Notes under the pieces: model-generated
Databases searched by the model: none
The model's input: the letters and a program-made list of their open reading frames with translations, nothing else
What the model was told of the DNA's origin: nothing
From: Candidatus Omnitrophota bacterium
GTDB taxonomy: Bacteria; Ratteibacteria; UBA8468; B48-G9; DTJG01
Length of the DNA stretch: 7,372 nt
Assembly (NCBI GenBank): GCA_023818725.1
Contig: JAMWBX010000056.1
Span: 1 to 7,372 of the forward strand
Reading direction: 5' to 3'
Program-made: the position numbers and the translations under genes
Part shown: in pieces, positions 4,910 to 7,372 of the stretch
How the letters are laid out: the number at the start of each line of letters is the position of its first letter
Position numbering within the stretch: position 1 is the stretch's first letter

Positions 4910-6070
4910 ATGATTTTTTTTTGGCCAATACATGACGAATTCGGTGTAAAAAGACTACCGGTTGTCAATTACCTGATAATCTGTGTAAATGTTTTTGTAT
5001 TTTTACTTTTCGGTTTTAGCTCATCTTATCAATACATTGTAGATCAGTACGGTCTCATTCCATCAAAATTTTCCTGGTTAAATGTTTTTACTTCAATGTT
5101 TCTTCACGGAGGATTAATGCACCTTGTTGGGAATATGTGGTATCTGTACTTGATGGGTGATAATCTTGAGGATAGATGGGGACACTTTCAATATTTCATT
5201 TTTTATTTGATTTCAGGTATTCTGGCTGCTTTGTTTTATGTCACATTTGTGCCCGAGTCTGCAAGAAATATTCCTTCGATCGGCGCTTCTGGTGCTATTT
5301 CCGGGGTACTGGGTGCGTATTTGATTTTATTTCCAAAAAGTAGAATCACATTCTGGTACTATATTTTCGTATTCTTTAGAATTTATTCAGGCACATTTGA
5401 CATTTTTGCAGGATTCTGGATTTCTATGTGGTTCATTCAACAATTAACAGGCATGTTTTTTAGTATGGGCTCTACCTATTCTGCAATTGCATTTGGAGCC
5501 CATGTTGGTGGGTTTCTTGCAGGAATTGGAATTGGATTTTTGGCAAAGGCCTATCAGAAGGTGCGATATATTCAAAACGTTTACCAGGGTCGCACTGCTC
5601 TTTCAGCTATAACAGGTGAGATATCTCGAAAGATATTACCTTTTGAACAGCAGGTAGATCAATACAATACTGAAAAAGAAATTGACAGGCTATTGAATGA
5701 TAAAAACGAAAGGGAAGCTGCCGTACTTTATGGAAAGGCATTAAAAAACTATCCCGAGGTTTTTATAAAGCCATCTAATGAATATAAATTTGCTGAAATA
5801 CTTTACAGTATTGGGTTCATTGATGAGGCTATTGATGCCTTCAAAAGATTTATTCGCAAAAATCCATTCAGTCAGTTTACTGATAACGCCCTTTACAATC
5901 TCGGGCAGATTTATCTTCAAAAAGGCGAAAATGAAAAAGCGAAAGAATGCTTCAGACAGATCGTTTTATTCTATCTCTACAGTGAACTTCAGGATGCTGC
6001 AAGATATAATCTCGCGAATATATTAAAGCCAGAGTCTGTCTTTGTGGAAAATAAGAATTTCAGGGTATAA
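4910..6070 (+). CDS. Rhomboid family intramembrane serine protease with C-terminal TPR region
   Basis: 386 residues. Rhomboids cut transmembrane segments of other proteins inside the membrane. The N-terminus MIFFWPIHDE...LPVVNYLIICVNVFVFLL leads into the first membrane helix (about 16-36). HGGLMHLVGN (66-75) holds His71 and Asn75, the counterparts of the E. coli GlpG oxyanion residues His150 and Asn154. IGASGAISGVLGAY carries the nucleophile Ser127 in GASG. AFGAHVGGFLAG carries the catalytic His198. About six membrane helices end near 213. The rest (about 225-386) is soluble and contains at least two TPR-like units (about 293-365: FAEILYSIGFIDEAIDAFKR and ALYNLGQIYLQKGENEKAKE), probably a cytoplasmic protein-binding tail. 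The ATG at 4910 is supported by GAGAGGG. The catalytic set looks complete. The substrate is unknown. It is divergent from GT9 with only 37 bp between, and tRNA-Thr follows after 11 nt. Confidence 0.93.
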   Translation: MIFFWPIHDEFGVKRLPVVNYLIICVNVFVFLLFGFSSSYQYIVDQYGLIPSKFSWLNVFTSMFLHGGLMHLVGNMWYLYLMGDNLEDRWGHFQYFIFYLISGILAALFYVTFVPESARNIPSIGASGAISGVLGAYLILFPKSRITFWYYIFVFFRIYSGTFDIFAGFWISMWFIQQLTGMFFSMGSTYSAIAFGAHVGGFLAGIGIGFLAKAYQKVRYIQNVYQGRTALSAITGEISRKILPFEQQVDQYNTEKEIDRLLNDKNEREAAVLYGKALKNYPEVFIKPSNEYKFAEILYSIGFIDEAIDAFKRFIRKNPFSQFTDNALYNLGQIYLQKGENEKAKECFRQIVLFYLYSELQDAARYNLANILKPESVFVENKNFRV

Positions 6071-6071
6071 T
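6042..6071 (+). promoter_or_regulatory. Candidate promoter for tRNA-Thr
   Basis: TATAAT (6066-6071) contains the rhomboid TAA stop (6068-6070); TTGTGG (6042-6047) lies 18 nt upstream as a weak -35. Start would be near 6078, a few bases before the tRNA 5' end at 6082. The perfect -10 at the right distance is the main support; co-transcription with the rhomboid gene is the alternative. Confidence 0.5.
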
Positions 6072-6081
6072 TAAATGGAGT

Positions 6082-6153
6082 GCCCTCGTAGCTCAGTGGT
6101 AGAGCAGTCGCTTCGTAAGCGACGGGTCGGGAGTTCGAATCTCCCCGTGGGCT
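6082..6153 (+). tRNA. tRNA-Thr (anticodon CGT)
   Basis: A 72-nt cloverleaf: acceptor GCCCTCG against CGTGGGC, D stem GCTC/GAGC, anticodon stem GTCGC/GCGAC around loop TTCGTAA (anticodon CGT, reads ACG), T stem GGGAG/CTCCC around TTCGAAT. The discriminator is T, usual for tRNA-Thr. The acceptor stem has one T-T mismatch at 5-68; the other six pairs are Watson-Crick. CCA is not encoded. It converges with the RND gene, whose stop lies 22 nt away. Confidence 0.95.
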
Positions 6154-6175
6154 TTTCAAATTAAAGGACATCAAG

Positions 6176-7372
6176 TCAAACGTTGTTGATTGTTTCTCTG
6201 TATTTTCTTCTGGCATAGAAGAGATATACAAGCGGGATGATAAATAAAGTAAGTGCTGTTGAACTTAAAAGCCCGCTTATCACTGTAACCGCCATTGGCG
6301 CTTTGAAAGCCGAGCCCTTTCCAACAGCAAGAGCAAGAGGTGTCATTCCTACGAGTGTTGAAATAGATGTCATTAATATGGGTCTTAATCTTAAAGTACT
6401 TGCCTCAATAATTGCTTGTTCTATTTTTCTTCCTGATCCGATGAGGTTTTTAGCGAAGTTTATAATAAGGATGCCATTGCTTACGACAATTCCGACCAGC
6501 ACTATTATTCCCATCAGGCTGAAAATATTGATTGTTTTTCCGGTGAGGAAACGCCCTGTGAGAATGCCAATAATAGAAAGTGGTAACGTTCCCACAATAA
6601 TGAATGGTTCCACCCAGCTTTCAAATTGAGCCGCCATAACAAGATACACCAGCATTACTGCCAGAAGCAACGCAAGAAAAAGGTCTCTGAAGGCTTCTGT
6701 CATTGTTTCACCCATGCCGCCCAAATTGATAGTGATATCTTCTGGCAGGTTCAATTTTTTAATTTCGGATTTCAGGGATTTAATCACTGTGCCAAGGGGT
6801 TTATTAATGTTTCCAAGAATTGTAACACTAGATTTTCTGTTATATCTTTCTTTCGTTGTTGGCCCATACGACCTTTCTATCTTTGCGACCTGGCTTAACA
6901 GGAATAGATTTTGCATTTGATTTACAATAGGCAGGTTTTCCAGCGTTTTAATATCGCTTTTTAATTCATCTGGAATAGTTACTCTGATATCATACTGGTT
7001 ATCTCCTGCTCTGAATTTTGTGGGTACAATTCCTTCAAGCGCACTCCTGCATATCATTGCGACTTGATTTGAATTAAGATTATATTCCGCAAGTTGTTCC
7101 CTCTTTATGAGAAAATTAATTTCAGGTTTTCCTGGTTTGAATGAGCTGTCAGAATCAGAGATACCGGGAACCTTTTTCATAATATCCAGTATTTGTTTTG
7201 ATGCCTGGATTACCTGTTTTCCGTCAGTTCCAGTAACATAGAATTCGAGCGGTGGCCTGCTTCCAGAGCCACCAATGGATCTTTGTGGCGCAACAGGCAC
7301 TGTACCTGGTATTTCTGCTAAAACAGGTTTTATTTCTTCAATGACCTGCTCTGTAGATTTGTTTCTTTTTTC
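6176..7372 (-). CDS. RND efflux transporter inner-membrane subunit (AcrB/MexB-type, HAE1-like), 3' part; 5' end outside the window
   Basis: The last 398 residues of what is normally a protein of about 1030; the frame is open to the right edge and the GTG at 7300 is only an internal Val codon. These proton-driven trimeric pumps work with a periplasmic adaptor and an outer-membrane channel to export drugs or lipophilic compounds. Visible are the second periplasmic porter region (SIGGSGSRPPLEFYV; EYNLNSNQVA; GIVPTKFRAGDNQYDIRV), GGMGETMTEAFRDL leading into the eighth membrane helix, and helices nine to twelve with LVYLVMAAQFESWVEPFII, FSLMGIIVLVGIVVSNGILI, LRLRPILMTSISTLVGMTPL and ISGLLSSTALTLFIIPLVY. 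The position of AcrB Lys940 in helix ten reads Ser-Asn here, as in many non-AcrB pumps. The protein ends normally about 12 residues after helix twelve. Adaptor genes would be upstream, beyond the right edge. Confidence 0.95.
   Translation of the reverse strand, partial: EKRNKSTEQVIEEIKPVLAEIPGTVPVAPQRSIGGSGSRPPLEFYVTGTDGKQVIQASKQILDIMKKVPGISDSDSSFKPGKPEINFLIKREQLAEYNLNSNQVAMICRSALEGIVPTKFRAGDNQYDIRVTIPDELKSDIKTLENLPIVNQMQNLFLLSQVAKIERSYGPTTKERYNRKSSVTILGNINKPLGTVIKSLKSEIKKLNLPEDITINLGGMGETMTEAFRDLFLALLLAVMLVYLVMAAQFESWVEPFIIVGTLPLSIIGILTGRFLTGKTINIFSLMGIIVLVGIVVSNGILIINFAKNLIGSGRKIEQAIIEASTLRLRPILMTSISTLVGMTPLALAVGKGSAFKAPMAVTVISGLLSSTALTLFIIPLVYLFYARRKYRETINNV

Noticed and set aside
4873..4968. 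Upstream TTG start for GT9 (335 residues)
   Set aside because: It would overlap the rhomboid coding sequence and add 32 residues ahead of a normal GT9 beginning; the ATG at 4872 fits the family better.
1907..6070. Rhombosortase-type sorting system linking the rhomboid to the secreted cohesin protein
   Set aside because: The cohesin protein has no C-terminal GG motif, membrane helix or basic tail, and the rhomboid has the size and motifs of an ordinary rhomboid with a TPR tail.
6154..6175. Terminator between tRNA-Thr and the RND gene
   Set aside because: The tRNA is followed by a short T run, but there is no extra hairpin in the 22-nt gap, so a bidirectional terminator cannot be supported.
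5989..6231. Minus-strand reading frame with SPRGDSNSRPVAYEATALPLSYEG
   Set aside because: This peptide is the antisense of the tRNA-Thr gene, a well-known spurious 'protein' produced by tRNA sequences. The rest is antisense to the rhomboid tail.
7298..7300. GTG as a start codon for the RND gene
   Set aside because: The frame stays open to the right edge and the 24 upstream codons continue the RND porter region (STEQVIEEI...AEIPGT), so this is an internal Val codon.
1..7372. CRISPR array, insertion sequence, or transposon ends
   Set aside because: No regularly spaced direct repeats, transposase-like frame or paired terminal repeats were seen on either strand.

Overview
The window is a gene-dense, A+T-rich stretch of bacterial DNA with no intergenic gap above about 45 bases. 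It appears to come from a Gram-negative-type (two-membrane) bacterium: it has an RND efflux transporter, a glycosyltransferase of the heptosyltransferase family (GT9), a small lipoprotein and several Sec-exported proteins. The exported protein style (dockerin-like repeats, cohesin, bacterial repeat domain, C11 peptidase) is one I associate with poorly cultured candidate phyla, but I cannot place the organism from sequence alone. Neither tRNA gene encodes its CCA end.

Layout. Minus strand, read right to left from a divergent promoter at about 4880: a GT9 glycosyltransferase (3961-4872); a small lipoprotein with a GspG-pseudopilin-like C-terminus (3627-3950); tRNA-Pro(TGG) with its own consensus promoter (3522-3596); a secreted cohesin-domain protein (1907-3505) starting only 16 nt after the tRNA; and, overlapping it by 4 nt (ATGA), a secreted clostripain-family (C11) cysteine peptidase that ends in a dockerin-like repeat and runs off the left edge. 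Plus strand: a rhomboid protease fused to a TPR tail (4910-6070), then tRNA-Thr(CGT) (6082-6153). From the right edge, the 3' part of an RND efflux pump gene comes in on the minus strand (6176-7372).

The most interesting part is 1-3505. A cohesin-bearing scaffold-like protein and a dockerin-bearing protease are translationally coupled neighbours. Cohesin and dockerin are the lock-and-key modules of cellulosomes. Here the enzyme is a protease, there is no visible carbohydrate-active module, and the organism looks diderm, so this may be a minimal non-cellulosomal, two-protein extracellular protease complex. Other points of interest are a palindromic shared -10 element serving two divergent genes (one probably leaderless), and a tRNA that seems to supply the 5' end of a protein-coding message lacking a Shine-Dalgarno sequence.
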